Positions 34,214 through 42,603 of a DNA stretch of 64,000 nucleotides are shown here, piece after piece (within the stretch, counting starts at the first letter, position 1; each line of letters begins with the position of its first letter). Source of the DNA: Streptomyces xylophagus (lineage in GTDB: Bacteria; Actinomycetota; Actinomycetes; Streptomycetales; Streptomycetaceae); the NCBI RefSeq assembly GCF_000716435.1, contig NZ_JNWO01000001.1, positions 124,001 through 188,000 of the forward strand, read 5' to 3'. A model generated the notes under the pieces. That model ran no database searches. It was not told the DNA's origin and saw only the letters and a program-made list of their open reading frames with translations. The translations under genes and the position numbers were made by a program.

Positions 34214-35464
34214 TCAGTAGTCCTCGTCGGTGGTGGAGGCGGTGAGCTCGGCGAGGAACGGTCCCGAAGTTCCTTCGTACGGTGATGTGTTGTGCGCGAA
34301 TGGCTGTGCCGCCGTCGCGAGTCGTCGTCGGACCAGCGCGCGTATCGCGTCGCGGTCGGCGCCGGCTTCGGGACCCGGCCCCGGGTCGAAGCCGGGCAGC
34401 AGCACACCAATCTCTATACGCGGCTGCGTCCTCCCGGCGTCCGGCAATTCCAGGTCCGCCCGGCCGCTCCACAGGTCGTCCCGCCGGGCGAGGGGCACCC
34501 GACTCAGGTGGCCGCCGTCGACCTCGACCTCCGCGACGAGAAGCGGCGCGCCGGTGGCGGGTGCCGCGAGGTGCGCGACGACTTCGACCTCGATCTGTCG
34601 GCGTGCGCCGAGTGCGCGGGCGGTCCAGGACACCGCGGTCTCGGAGGCGTCGACGAAGCCGGGCGGGTAGCGGCGCCAGTCGTTGGTCCCCGAACCCCGC
34701 GCGATCACCCGGCCGCCCGCTACGAGCGGTTCGCCCGCGGCAAGGGCGTAGTCACGGTCTCGTACGAACAGCGAGGCGGGATCGACCGGAGTGCCGTCCG
34801 GCCGGGGCCGATCCAGGGACGACCGAAGGCGGCGCAGTGCCTGCCCGTCCAACCCGGCTGTGTCCGCCGCGTCGTCGACCGATCGCAGAACGCTCTCCAG
34901 ACGCCGTGCCGTGTCCGTCGACGGCGGTGTGGCGTGCCACCACTGGATCAGCTGGTCCAGGGCGAGTTGGTGCTCCTCGATCAACTCGGCCACGCAGTCG
35001 TCGGGTTGATCACCTTCGGCGTCGAACAACTGCTGGCACTCATGCGTGAGCGCGGCCAACTCCAGCCCGATCACGTCCGGTTCGAGCGCGGGTATCCCGT
35101 CCAGGTGCGACGCCGGCCACCAGCGCGCCGCCCAGTGCCCGAAGCCGAGCCGGACGGCGCTGCTCGCGAGCGCGGTCATGTCCGCCGGTACTCGTACCTC
35201 GGCCAACTCGCCTGCCGCGCAGGCGTGCACGGTAGCGGCGGTGCGTTCGCCGTAGACCGCCCACAGCCACTGCTGCGCCCGCGCCGCGTCATGTATCTCC
35301 GCGACCGGCGGCCCCGGGGCCCCGAGGACGTTCCAGGCCAGCACCGCTCCCGCGACCTCGAGAACCGCACGGGTGAAGTCATGAGAGGCGGCAGGACCGG
35401 CGGCGATTCGGATCGTGCCGTCGTCGCCCCGCCCGACATGGGCATCCATGGGGCCCGGCGCCAT
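34214..35464 (-). CDS. Unrecognised protein, middle gene of the CHAT operon
   Basis: 416 residues, no TM or signal. I do not recognise a family. Visible features: an N-terminal region (RIAAGPAASHDFTRAVLEVA, QQWLWAVYGERTAATVHACA), an acidic middle helix-rich part (LELAALTHECQQLFDAEGDQ) and a C-terminal beta-rich segment (ARRQIEVEVVAHLAAPATGA, LLVAEVEVDGGHLSRVPLAR, RIEIGVLLPGFDPGPGP). Its ATG at 35464 shares a base with the upstream stop codon (TGATG), and its stop is 3 bp before the CHAT start, so the three products are made together. This suggests a complex or a sensor-adaptor-effector set. Confidence 0.75.
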   Translation of the reverse strand: MAPGPMDAHVGRGDDGTIRIAAGPAASHDFTRAVLEVAGAVLAWNVLGAPGPPVAEIHDAARAQQWLWAVYGERTAATVHACAAGELAEVRVPADMTALASSAVRLGFGHWAARWWPASHLDGIPALEPDVIGLELAALTHECQQLFDAEGDQPDDCVAELIEEHQLALDQLIQWWHATPPSTDTARRLESVLRSVDDAADTAGLDGQALRRLRSSLDRPRPDGTPVDPASLFVRDRDYALAAGEPLVAGGRVIARGSGTNDWRRYPPGFVDASETAVSWTARALGARRQIEVEVVAHLAAPATGAPLLVAEVEVDGGHLSRVPLARRDDLWSGRADLELPDAGRTQPRIEIGVLLPGFDPGPGPEAGADRDAIRALVRRRLATAAQPFAHNTSPYEGTSGPFLAELTASTTDEDY

Positions 35465-36855
35465 CACGCGCTCCTCGACTCGGCCGCTTCCGGCACGGCA
35501 GGTGCGGCCGACAGCGTGCGCAGCGCCGACCGGACCCTGGCCCGGTGGTCCATCATCACCGAGCGGGCGACCCCGTCGAGCACCGCCCAGGCCGACGCGG
35601 CGTCCGGCAGCGGCGCGTCGCGCACGTCCCGCCCGTGCAACCGCACCCACAGCCGTCGCATGTAGGCGGCCCACGGCGTACGGAGATCCTGGGCGAGGGC
35701 GCCCAGCACACCGCCGTCCGGATCGGGACGGGGTGAGACGGTCATCCGGCGGGCGCGAAGGACCGAAGCCTCCCGTCGCCAACGGCTGTTGATCGCGCGG
35801 TGGGCAGCAGTCCGCCCCGGTGCGGAGTCCCCGGTGCCCAACGGGTCGAGGCCGACCGCGAGTCGGCCACCGAGCACAACGGCCACGCGCAGGCTCTCGT
35901 CGTACAGCCCGAGCGGAGCGCAACTGCGGCCGACCTCCCGCCCGACGAGTTCCGGCACCGTCGGCAACTCCTCGCGCCGAGCCGACGACTGCAGCACGAC
36001 GAAGAGCCGCTCGAAGAGCGTCCGGTCCAGCGGCGCGGGCAGCGTGGCCGTCGAAGCACCCCGGCCGACCTGCGGACGCGGCGGCAACTCCCGCTCCGTC
36101 AGCCCGAGATGAGCCGGTAGATCGTCACGGCCCCACACCCCGCTCGCGTGCGCCCACAGGACCCGGCCGAGCAGATCACCGTGTCCCGCCGCGACCATGT
36201 CCACGTACGACGATGCATTCCGTGGTCCCTCCGCCCCGCCGTAGGCCTCCAGTACCTCGGTCGCGAGCGCGACCGCAGCGGCTGCTGTATCGGAGGCCGG
36301 AGCCGACTGACGACCGGTCCACAGGGTGCTCAACTCCCTGTCGAGCAGGGCTTGTTGGGCGGGATCGGCAAGATACCGCTTCAGCGCGTCCACCGTACGG
36401 CCGCCGTCCGCGTCCGCCACGTCCTCGACGACGGCCCTGGCCAGCGCGCCCGCGACCGAATCCGTATCGGCCGAGGGTGCTCCATGTTCGGCGGCCAGTT
36501 CGAAGCACCGCTGGAAGTACAGGTCCTGGGGGTTGCCCGCCACGATGCCCAGCGCGCGGCGGGTCCGTTTGAGCAGGGTGAACCACTGTGCCGTGGCCTG
36601 GAGCCGCGCACCGGACTCCCGTATGAGTGCGTCGAGTTGCTCGGCCTGCTCCGGCCCGAGGAAGTCCACCGCGAGTTCGGGGTGCAACGTCGGCCTGACG
36701 ATCAGCGGCAGCACGATCAGTTTGACCGTCCGGGTCAGCGGGGCGCCACCGGGCCCGCTGAGCGATTCCAGCCCGGGCCCGAGGCCACGCCACGCATGGT
36801 CGATGACCATGGCGCGCGGTCGGCGCTCGCCCGTCGGCTGACTCGGAAACGGCAT
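35464..36855 (-). CDS. Unrecognised protein, first gene of the CHAT operon
   Basis: 463 residues from ATG 36855; sequence farther upstream reads as the reverse of the divergent gene. No TM or signal, no family recognised. Mostly helical (FLGPEQAEQLDALIRESGAR, LLKRTRRALGIVAGNPQDLY, LFERLFVVLQSSARREELPT), with a beta segment (LRVAVVLGGRLAVGLDPLGT) and a helical C-terminus (ALAQDLRTPWAAYMRRLWVR). NDLYFQ-like dense polar helices recall scaffold or effector-associated modules, but that is only impression. No clear ribosome-binding site precedes ATG 36855. It starts the three-gene CHAT operon and is divergent from 36980. Confidence 0.72.
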   Translation of the reverse strand: MPFPSQPTGERRPRAMVIDHAWRGLGPGLESLSGPGGAPLTRTVKLIVLPLIVRPTLHPELAVDFLGPEQAEQLDALIRESGARLQATAQWFTLLKRTRRALGIVAGNPQDLYFQRCFELAAEHGAPSADTDSVAGALARAVVEDVADADGGRTVDALKRYLADPAQQALLDRELSTLWTGRQSAPASDTAAAAVALATEVLEAYGGAEGPRNASSYVDMVAAGHGDLLGRVLWAHASGVWGRDDLPAHLGLTERELPPRPQVGRGASTATLPAPLDRTLFERLFVVLQSSARREELPTVPELVGREVGRSCAPLGLYDESLRVAVVLGGRLAVGLDPLGTGDSAPGRTAAHRAINSRWRREASVLRARRMTVSPRPDPDGGVLGALAQDLRTPWAAYMRRLWVRLHGRDVRDAPLPDAASAWAVLDGVARSVMMDHRARVRSALRTLSAAPAVPEAAESRSA

Positions 36856-36979
36856 GTCAGGAGCGTACGTCGTCCGAGTTCGGGCGGGCGAACCTGGGAT
36901 CGGTAGGCGACCCGGGCCACCTAGCGTCCACCCCGAGAGGCGGAAAGGCCCAGCACGAAAAACAGAAGGAGCAGCCGTC

Positions 36980-37405
36980 ATGGGAATCTTCGGGAAGCGA
37001 CGCAAGAGCCGCGAGGAGCGGGCCGCCGAGATCGCGGGCCAAGTGGCCAGCGGCAAGGGCTTCTACGGCCGAACCACCCGCGCGTTCCTCGGCAACGAGG
37101 ACTTCGCCAGAGTCCAGCAGTCGGTCGGCGCGTACAACTCGGGCCTCGGCGTACAGCAGTTGCTCGCCGCCGGAGCGCCGACCACGACCGCCGTTGTCGT
37201 GTCGATCAGCGACACCGGCCAACTGGTCAACCACGACCCGGTCGTCGACCTGGTCGTGCAGCCGACCGGGAGCACCGACCGGATCACCCTCCACACCATC
37301 GTCTCCAAGCTGCGGATACCCCGCACCGGCGACCAGGTCCTGCTGGTGGCCGACCCCGCCCACCCGGGCACCTACCTCTACGCCGGGGACGGCGTGGCAC
37401 CGTGA
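36980..37405 (+). CDS. Small protein with one copy of a repeated beta-rich domain
   Basis: 141 residues. ATG 36980 has AAGGAG 8 nt upstream, an excellent ribosome-binding site. The N-terminus is basic (GIFGKRRKSREERAAEIAGQ), then GFYGRTTRAFLGNEDFARVQ. The last about 75 residues form a beta-rich domain (TTAVVVSISDTGQLVNHDPV, LHTIVSKLRIPRTGDQVLLV, DPAHPGTYLYAGD) that resembles segments repeated in the neighbouring 466-residue membrane protein. Unknown function. Divergent from the CHAT operon, with 124 bp between starts. Confidence 0.75.
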   Translation: MGIFGKRRKSREERAAEIAGQVASGKGFYGRTTRAFLGNEDFARVQQSVGAYNSGLGVQQLLAAGAPTTTAVVVSISDTGQLVNHDPVVDLVVQPTGSTDRITLHTIVSKLRIPRTGDQVLLVADPAHPGTYLYAGDGVAP

Positions 37406-37617
37406 CGCGGGCTCCGCTGTATCGCCGCGCCGGCCTGGAGGCCCCGGCGGAGCGGTTGGAGCGGAGTCGGCCGCCGGTCTCGGATGCCGGCCGGAAGGGG
37501 AACCGGCGGCTCGACGCCGTCGGGGTCCCGGCCACTGCGGAGATCACCGGCCTGATTGTCCGGCGGCCGGTATCGCGTCGAGTTGTAGAGGTGATCACGT
37601 GCATGGAGGAGGACCAA

Positions 37618-39018
37618 ATGCGCAGCCATACCGGTGTGTTCGTGGGCAATCTGCTGTTCGCGGCGCTCTGTTGCTCGGCGGCGCCGTTCTTCCTCCTGGT
37701 CGGGTGTTCCGCCTGGAGCGAGGATCCCGGCTGGGGCTGGCCGGCGGGGCTGATCGGCTTCGGGCTGGTCGGCACGGCCATGATTCCCGTCGTGGCATTC
37801 ACAAGTACGCGACAGGAGTTTCCCCGCATCACACGCAGGGACCGCGTCAAGGGCGAGCGGATCCCGTACGGGGACGACTCGTTCGTGATGTGGACGCCCG
37901 GGTCCCGACAAGGTTCGGCGCAGGCGCAGTTGGCGCGGGCAGACGTACTGGAGGCGTCGTTGGTCCGCTACAGCCCCGACGGCGAGGCGACCTTCACCAC
38001 CCACTTCGGGGACTACACCCCTGACGAGTTCACGCCGCTGATCAGGTTGAGGGTGCGGGTGCACGACGACGAATCCGATGGTGCCGCCGAGTTCGAGGCC
38101 GCGGGCGAGTGGCGGGTGCCGTCCCTGTGCCTGTCGGCGATCACGGCGGGCCGTCTGGCCGTCCTCGTCGATCCGGCCACGCCGGGATCCGGGCGAAAGG
38201 TCACTCCCGTGTGGTCAGGCAGCACCCTGCTCGCGGGCACGAGAACCTGCCGGGTGATCGACCTCGAAGGCCGACTGTCCGACGCGACCCGGCGCCCGGG
38301 CCGTCAGCTCCAACAGATGCGGATCTCACGGGAGATCGGAGGCACCAAGATGACCGGCGACACCATCGACCTCCGGCACCTGGACCCGCACACGGCGGCA
38401 CGGTACGCCGCCCTGGCCGACCGCGACCGCACCTTCCCCGAGGCACAGGCACCGGTGAGCGAACCGGGCGAGGAGGCCCGATGGCTCGCCGACCAACTCC
38501 CGGGCGAGAAGCCCGCGTTCGGCGAGGTCGGCCGCCGATGGTCGCGCCGCGGTGGAGTGCTGGTGCGCGCCCGCTTCCTGGAGATGCGCCCCAGGACCAC
38601 CTTCCAGGACCACGGCCCCGTCCTCGACACGGTCCTGCGCATCCAACCGGCGGACGGCACACCCCCGTTCGACGGCGCACGGCGACTGACGGTACCGATG
38701 AACTACCTGACAGTCCTGCACCGCACCAAGGAGGTCGTCCTCACCGTCAGCCCGAACGGCCTCTCCTACGTGGTCGACTGGGCCCGCACCAACCTCCTCG
38801 CGGGCGTCTCCACGGCCACGGTCATCGCCCCGGACGGGCGGGAGATCCCGGTGACGGGACGCCCCGACATCATCTGGGCGCTGATGAACCTGCTGGCGTC
38901 CCAAGGCGTTTCGGTCACGACACCCGTTCTGGACCTCCGCAAGCGCCGGATGAGCACGCTGGCGAGCATGGCGATGCATGTGGTGCAGGGTCGTGCCCAC
39001 CCGCGTACCTCCGCGTGA
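37618..39018 (+). CDS. Membrane-anchored protein with repeated beta-rich domain, unknown function
   Basis: 466 residues from ATG 37618, chosen for GGAGGAGG located 5-12 nt upstream; a frame back to GTG 37402 overlaps the previous stop but reads as non-coding. Two TM helices open it (VGNLLFAALCCSAAPFFLLV; LIGFGLVGTAMIPVVAF), then a cytoplasmic part with two copies of the domain seen in the 141-residue neighbour. Copy A is near FGDYTPDEFTPLIRLRVRVH and AGRLAVLVDPATPGSG; copy B near GPVLDTVLRIQPADGTPPFD and VVLTVSPNGLSYVVDW. A 31-bp tandem duplication spans its stop codon. Shared domain with the small protein suggests joint function. Confidence 0.75.
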   Translation: MRSHTGVFVGNLLFAALCCSAAPFFLLVGCSAWSEDPGWGWPAGLIGFGLVGTAMIPVVAFTSTRQEFPRITRRDRVKGERIPYGDDSFVMWTPGSRQGSAQAQLARADVLEASLVRYSPDGEATFTTHFGDYTPDEFTPLIRLRVRVHDDESDGAAEFEAAGEWRVPSLCLSAITAGRLAVLVDPATPGSGRKVTPVWSGSTLLAGTRTCRVIDLEGRLSDATRRPGRQLQQMRISREIGGTKMTGDTIDLRHLDPHTAARYAALADRDRTFPEAQAPVSEPGEEARWLADQLPGEKPAFGEVGRRWSRRGGVLVRARFLEMRPRTTFQDHGPVLDTVLRIQPADGTPPFDGARRLTVPMNYLTVLHRTKEVVLTVSPNGLSYVVDWARTNLLAGVSTATVIAPDGREIPVTGRPDIIWALMNLLASQGVSVTTPVLDLRKRRMSTLASMAMHVVQGRAHPRTSA

Positions 39019-39051
39019 TGGTCGTGCCCACCCGCGTACCTCTGCGTGATG
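38990..39051 (+). repeat. 31-bp tandem duplication across a stop codon
   Basis: Two head-to-tail copies (38990-39020 and 39021-39051) differing at one base (C to T). The first contains the last nine codons and TGA of the 466-residue protein; the second lies beyond it. Recent slippage or unequal exchange is implied. Confidence 0.9.
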
Positions 39052-39097
39052 TATGCGGACGTTGACGGCACTCGCTTGTTGACCGCGTCGGCCGGTG

Positions 39098-39790
39098 CTA
39101 CGGACAGGACTCCCCGAACTTCACCGCGGAGAACTCCACCGGCTGCCCGCTCAGCTTCGTCCCGGCCGACGGCTTCTGCGAACACACCTGCCAGTTCGAC
39201 TCCACCAGTACGTAACGCCCTTTACCCGATGCGTCCTTGACCGTGATCGACGTACCGGAGTCGAGCGCGTCGCGAGCGGTGTTCACGGACTTGCCCTTGA
39301 AGTCCGGCATCGTTCCGCCGGCCTGTGTGGGGGCGGACTGGTCCTTCGCCGGGCAGGTCTCCTTGAGCTTCACCGCGCCGAAGTCGAGTGCGGTGTCCGT
39401 GGACGCGGTCGTGCCGGCCTTCACGTTCTGGGAACAGACCTTCCAGTCCCGGTCGAGGATCTGGTGGCGGTCCCGGCCGAGTGCGTCGTGGGACTTGAGG
39501 CTGTAGAAGCCTTGCTTCTGGGCGGCGTCCTGGGCGGATTGAAGCCCCATGCCGACGAATTCGGGGACCGTCCCGCTCTTGCTGCCGGTCTTGGCGTTGC
39601 TGCTCTCACCGGCGGTGGCTGAGGTGCTGCTGCCTCCGGTGGTGTTGTTCTTGCAGGCGGATCCGATGCCGCCGATGACGAGAATGCCCGCGGTGACTCC
39701 GCCGATGAGCTTCCAATTGCGCTTCTTCTTGGGCGGTGGTCCGGCGGCCCACGACGGCTGACCTGGTGGCGTAAATACGGAGTTGGACAC
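39098..39790 (-). CDS. Membrane-anchored protein with two PASTA-like domains
   Basis: 230 residues from GTG 39790. Basic, Pro-rich N-terminus (PPPKKKRNWKL), one TM (LIGGVTAGILVIGGIGSAC, possible lipid-modified Cys), Ser/Thr-rich linker, then two PASTA-like repeats: VPEFVGMGLQSAQDAAQKQG with DWKVCSQNVKAGTT, and MPDFKGKSVNTARDALDSG with NWQVCSQKPSAGTK. Each carries a Cys in the same place, and ETCP / ESCP ends each repeat, likely paired as disulfides outside the cell. PASTA domains bind peptidoglycan fragments or lipid II when attached to kinases; here there is no kinase domain. Function is inferred as cell-wall associated. Confidence 0.82.
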   Translation of the reverse strand: MSNSVFTPPGQPSWAAGPPPKKKRNWKLIGGVTAGILVIGGIGSACKNNTTGGSSTSATAGESSNAKTGSKSGTVPEFVGMGLQSAQDAAQKQGFYSLKSHDALGRDRHQILDRDWKVCSQNVKAGTTASTDTALDFGAVKLKETCPAKDQSAPTQAGGTMPDFKGKSVNTARDALDSGTSITVKDASGKGRYVLVESNWQVCSQKPSAGTKLSGQPVEFSAVKFGESCP

Positions 39791-39932
39791 GGTACGCCCC
39801 TGATCTGTGGAGGAAGGGCCACTGTGTCAGATATGGCCGCCCGTCCGCACACTGAGTGACGAACCGTGACCGGTTTCGGGAGAGGGTTCGGAAACGGCGG
39901 ACCGACCCGGCCCAACCCATGGGCTGGCACGG

Positions 39933-41138
39933 CTACTTGAGGTGCTGGCGCAGGAAGTCGACGACGTGCCCCATCGTCTCCTGCGTGGACCAGGGCAGGA
40001 CGGCCGAGGTGTCACCGGTGAAGGACAGGTCTCCGTGGCCGGCGCCGGTGAGGACGTAGCGGGTGCTGCTGATTCCCTTGGCGCGCAGCGCTGTGTGCAG
40101 GTTCAGGGTCTCGCTCGGTGAGACCAGGTTGTCGGCACTGCCGTGGAACAGGACGAAGGGCGCGGTCCTGGAGCTGATGTGCGTGCTGGGGTCGGCGGCG
40201 GCGACCTCGCTGGTGCGGTCCGCGACCGACTTCTTGGTACCGGGGCCGTAGACCCATTGGGCGGCGCTGTTGCCCGCCGCGTAGTTGGCCTTCTGTGCCG
40301 CCGTGTCGTAGTCGGCCGCCAGCTGGGACAGGTCGGCCGGGCCGAACTCGTCGACGACGCCCTGTACTTCACTGCTCTGATCCAGGTTGTCGCCGACGTC
40401 GAAGGACTTCTCCCCGTTGGTGGTGCCGGTCATCGCGGCCAGGTAGCCGCCCGCGGACTGTCCCCACACGGCGACCTGGTCGGCGTCGATGGAGTACTTG
40501 TCCGCGTTGGCGCGGAGGTAGCGGATCGCGGACTTCACATCGGCGACGGCGTCCTTGTACGTGGCGCCGTCCTTGGTGGTCCGGTACTGGAGGCTGGCCA
40601 CGACATAGCCCTGGTCGGCCACGTAGGTGCGCTGACTCAGGTTGGCCGTGCGGTCCGCCATGACGAAGCCGCCGCCGGTCAGGTAGATGACCAGCGGCTT
40701 CTTGCCCGACGTGGACGTGGGCACCTGGATGTCCAGCTTCAGGTCGCTCTTCTTGCCGTTGGTGGTCGGCGAGGAGTACGTGATGTCGTGGGTCGTCGTG
40801 ATTCCGGAAGTGGCGCACTGGATCTGCGCACCGGTGGGGTTGATCACGGTGCTGGTGCTGGTGTCCGTCTTCTTGATGGTCTTGGCCACGGGGATGCCGC
40901 CCGCGTTGCCCGACGGCATTGCGGTGGGCGTTCCGGCGCCGGCCGCGGTGGTGCCCGACGGGCAGGCGGCCGTCTTGGCGCGGGCGCTGGTGCTGGATGC
41001 GTCGGTGGACGAGCTGTTGGTGCCCGAGGAACAGGCGACCAGGGCCAGCCCCGCCACGAGGGAGATCGTGACGGCGGCGCCGCCCCTCCGCCGGCCTGCC
41101 CGTGCCTTCTCCTGGGATACCGCGTTCTCTCCGTGCAT
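39933..41138 (-). CDS. Lipoprotein alpha/beta-hydrolase (BD-FAE/carboxylesterase type)
   Basis: 401 residues. Lipobox VAGLALVACSSG at the end of a signal peptide, then a Ser/Thr-rich linker, then an esterase domain of the HSL/BD-FAE type. Oxyanion region is LVIYLTGGGFVMADR (TGGG in place of the usual HGGG), nucleophile elbow VWGQSAGGYLAAM, acid in FHGSADNLVSP, catalytic His in LTGAGHGDLSF. ATG 41138 follows GGGAGAAGAAG. An ester of a small carboxylic acid is the probable substrate at the cell surface. Divergent from a TetR regulator with two operators between them. Confidence 0.88.
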   Translation of the reverse strand: MHGENAVSQEKARAGRRRGGAAVTISLVAGLALVACSSGTNSSSTDASSTSARAKTAACPSGTTAAGAGTPTAMPSGNAGGIPVAKTIKKTDTSTSTVINPTGAQIQCATSGITTTHDITYSSPTTNGKKSDLKLDIQVPTSTSGKKPLVIYLTGGGFVMADRTANLSQRTYVADQGYVVASLQYRTTKDGATYKDAVADVKSAIRYLRANADKYSIDADQVAVWGQSAGGYLAAMTGTTNGEKSFDVGDNLDQSSEVQGVVDEFGPADLSQLAADYDTAAQKANYAAGNSAAQWVYGPGTKKSVADRTSEVAAADPSTHISSRTAPFVLFHGSADNLVSPSETLNLHTALRAKGISSTRYVLTGAGHGDLSFTGDTSAVLPWSTQETMGHVVDFLRQHLK

Positions 41139-41167
41139 GTCTTCTTCTCCCGCTGATACGAAGTGGC

Positions 41168-41190
41168 AAACGGAGATGCAATCTCCGGTT
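41168..41190. promoter_or_regulatory. TetR operator 1 (AACGGAGAT-N3-ATCTCCGGTT)
   Basis: Inverted repeat CGGAGAT-N3-ATCTCCG (41171-41187), flanked by AAA/GTT, about 30 bp upstream of the lipoprotein esterase start. Confidence 0.75.
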
Positions 41191-41210
41191 CGTCTGGCCA
41201 CCGTAACATG

Positions 41211-41233
41211 AAACGGAGATTGCATCTCCGTTT
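41211..41233. promoter_or_regulatory. TetR operator 2 (AAACGGAGAT-N3-ATCTCCGTTT)
   Basis: Perfect 10-bp inverted repeat with 3-nt centre, the same motif as operator 1; centres are 43 bp apart (about four helical turns). Lies in the divergent region between the esterase and the TetR gene. Confidence 0.8.
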
Positions 41234-41343
41234 AGGTCCGGCGGGGCGCCGCACCGGGATCGAGCCTGATCAAGGGGTGCGTGGTCGACGGCAGTACGAT
41301 GAGCTGCACGATTCGGCATCATTCGGAAGGCGAGACGACTGGC

Positions 41344-42030
41344 ATGGCGGAGCTCGCTGAACCCGGCAGGCCGCCGCTGCGGCGCGATGCCGAGCTGAAC
41401 CGCCGTCGTCTGATGGTCGCCGCCCGCGAGGTGTTCCGCGACCGGGGCCTGGCCGCGACCCTCGACGACGTCGCCCGGCACGCGGGGCTCGGTGTGGGGA
41501 CGGCCTACCGGCACTTCGCCAACAAGGAAGAGCTGGTCGACGCGGTCTTCGAGGACATGATCGACCAGGTCGAGGCGTCCGCCCGGGAGGCCGCCGCCGA
41601 TCCCGACCCGTGGCACGGACTGGCGTACAGCCTGGAGAAGGTGTGCGAACTCCAGGCGCACGACCGGGGGTTGCGCGAGGTCATGCTCGGCACCGGCAAG
41701 GCCGCCCAGCGGCACGCTCTCGTCGCCCGGCGGATCAAGCCCCTGGTCGATCCGCTGATCGCGCGCGCCAAGGAGCAGGGGTCGCTGCGCCCCGACGTGG
41801 AGCAACTGGATCTCCCGATGATCCAGTTGATGGTGGCCGCGGTCACCGACCAGACCGGAGAGCCCGACCTCTGGCGGCGCTACCTGCGACTGCTACTGGA
41901 CGGTATGCGCACTCAGCCGGACGGGGCGCCGCCGCTGCCCGCCGGCCCGGCGTTGCGCTGGCGCGGCGGACTGGGTGGAGGACCTGGCGAGAATCCGGTG
42001 GGGGAGGAACCGCCCCGTTCGTCTCGGTAA
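41344..42030 (+). CDS. TetR-family transcriptional regulator
   Basis: 228 residues from ATG 41344; upstream sequence in frame is non-coding in character. Helix-turn-helix REVFRDRGLAATLDDVARHA, GVGTAYRHFANKEELVDAVF, then the helical ligand domain with ELQAHDRGLREVMLGTG and the TetR_C-like LDLPMIQLMVAAVTDQTGEP. TetR proteins are dimeric repressors released by a ligand. Divergent from the esterase lipoprotein with two matching operators, so a self-contained esterase/regulator unit is likely. Confidence 0.92.
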   Translation: MAELAEPGRPPLRRDAELNRRRLMVAAREVFRDRGLAATLDDVARHAGLGVGTAYRHFANKEELVDAVFEDMIDQVEASAREAAADPDPWHGLAYSLEKVCELQAHDRGLREVMLGTGKAAQRHALVARRIKPLVDPLIARAKEQGSLRPDVEQLDLPMIQLMVAAVTDQTGEPDLWRRYLRLLLDGMRTQPDGAPPLPAGPALRWRGGLGGGPGENPVGEEPPRSSR

Positions 42031-42043
42031 ATGTGATGCATTT
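42029..42043. promoter_or_regulatory. Inverted repeat AAATG-N5-CATTT upstream of DM13 lipoprotein
   Basis: AT-rich 15-bp element in otherwise GC-rich DNA, about 120 bp before the lipoprotein start and directly at the TetR stop codon. Metal- or redox-regulator sites have this look, but none is assignable. Confidence 0.3.
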
Positions 42044-42162
42044 ATTACGTCCCCCTGGCGACCGGGTATCTTCCCGCTTTCCGTAGGTAGGTTGGTTCCG
42101 TCGGCGGCGGCCCGTTCATATTGCCGCCGATTCCAATGGAACCAAGCAGAGGAAGATTTGGC

Positions 42163-42603
42163 ATGCGGAAAATCGGGTTTGCCGGCGTGGCTCTCGTTGC
42201 GATTTCCTTCACGCTCACGGCGTGCGGCGGGTCTGACAACAGCGACTCCACCTCGAAGGCGGCGGCCTCCATGTCGGCCTCGCAGCCTGCGGCTCAGGCG
42301 GCGGACAAGACGGGTATGTTCGCGGGGCTCAACGGCAAGAAGGTGTCCGGCTCCGCGCAGGTGAGCGGTTCGGCCGTCACGCTGTCGGGCTTCTCCTCCG
42401 ATGAGGGCCCTGACCTGCATGTATACCTCACGAACGGCACGGATGAAGCTGCCGTGTCCGCCGGTAAGCAGCTCGGAGCCGTCAAGTACGACGAGAAGTC
42501 CCAGACGTTCGCGCTCAACGGCGTCGACACGTCCGCCTACAGCACCGTGGTCATCCACTGCGACAAGGCGAAGGCGGTATTCGGTGCCGCGAAACTGTCA
42601 TGA
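42163..42603 (+). CDS. DM13-domain lipoprotein
   Basis: 146 residues from ATG 42163, preceded by GAGGAAGA. Signal peptide with lipobox (AISFTLTACGG). Residues about 55-146 form a DM13 domain (GLNGKKVSGSAQVSGSAVTL, GPDLHVYLTNGTDEAAVSAG, STVVIHCDKAKAVFGAAKL); the Cys in VIHCDKAKAVFG and conserved Asp/His are typical. DM13 domains are proposed redox or electron-transfer modules. Overlaps the DoxX gene (ATGA), suggesting a shared redox function at the membrane. Confidence 0.85.
   Translation: MRKIGFAGVALVAISFTLTACGGSDNSDSTSKAAASMSASQPAAQAADKTGMFAGLNGKKVSGSAQVSGSAVTLSGFSSDEGPDLHVYLTNGTDEAAVSAGKQLGAVKYDEKSQTFALNGVDTSAYSTVVIHCDKAKAVFGAAKLS

Noticed and set aside
37402..37617. GTG start at 37402 overlapping the previous stop, giving a longer membrane protein
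   Set aside because: The extra 72 residues are Arg/Gly/Pro-rich and unlike a coding N-terminus; ATG 37618 has a strong ribosome-binding site directly before two TM helices.
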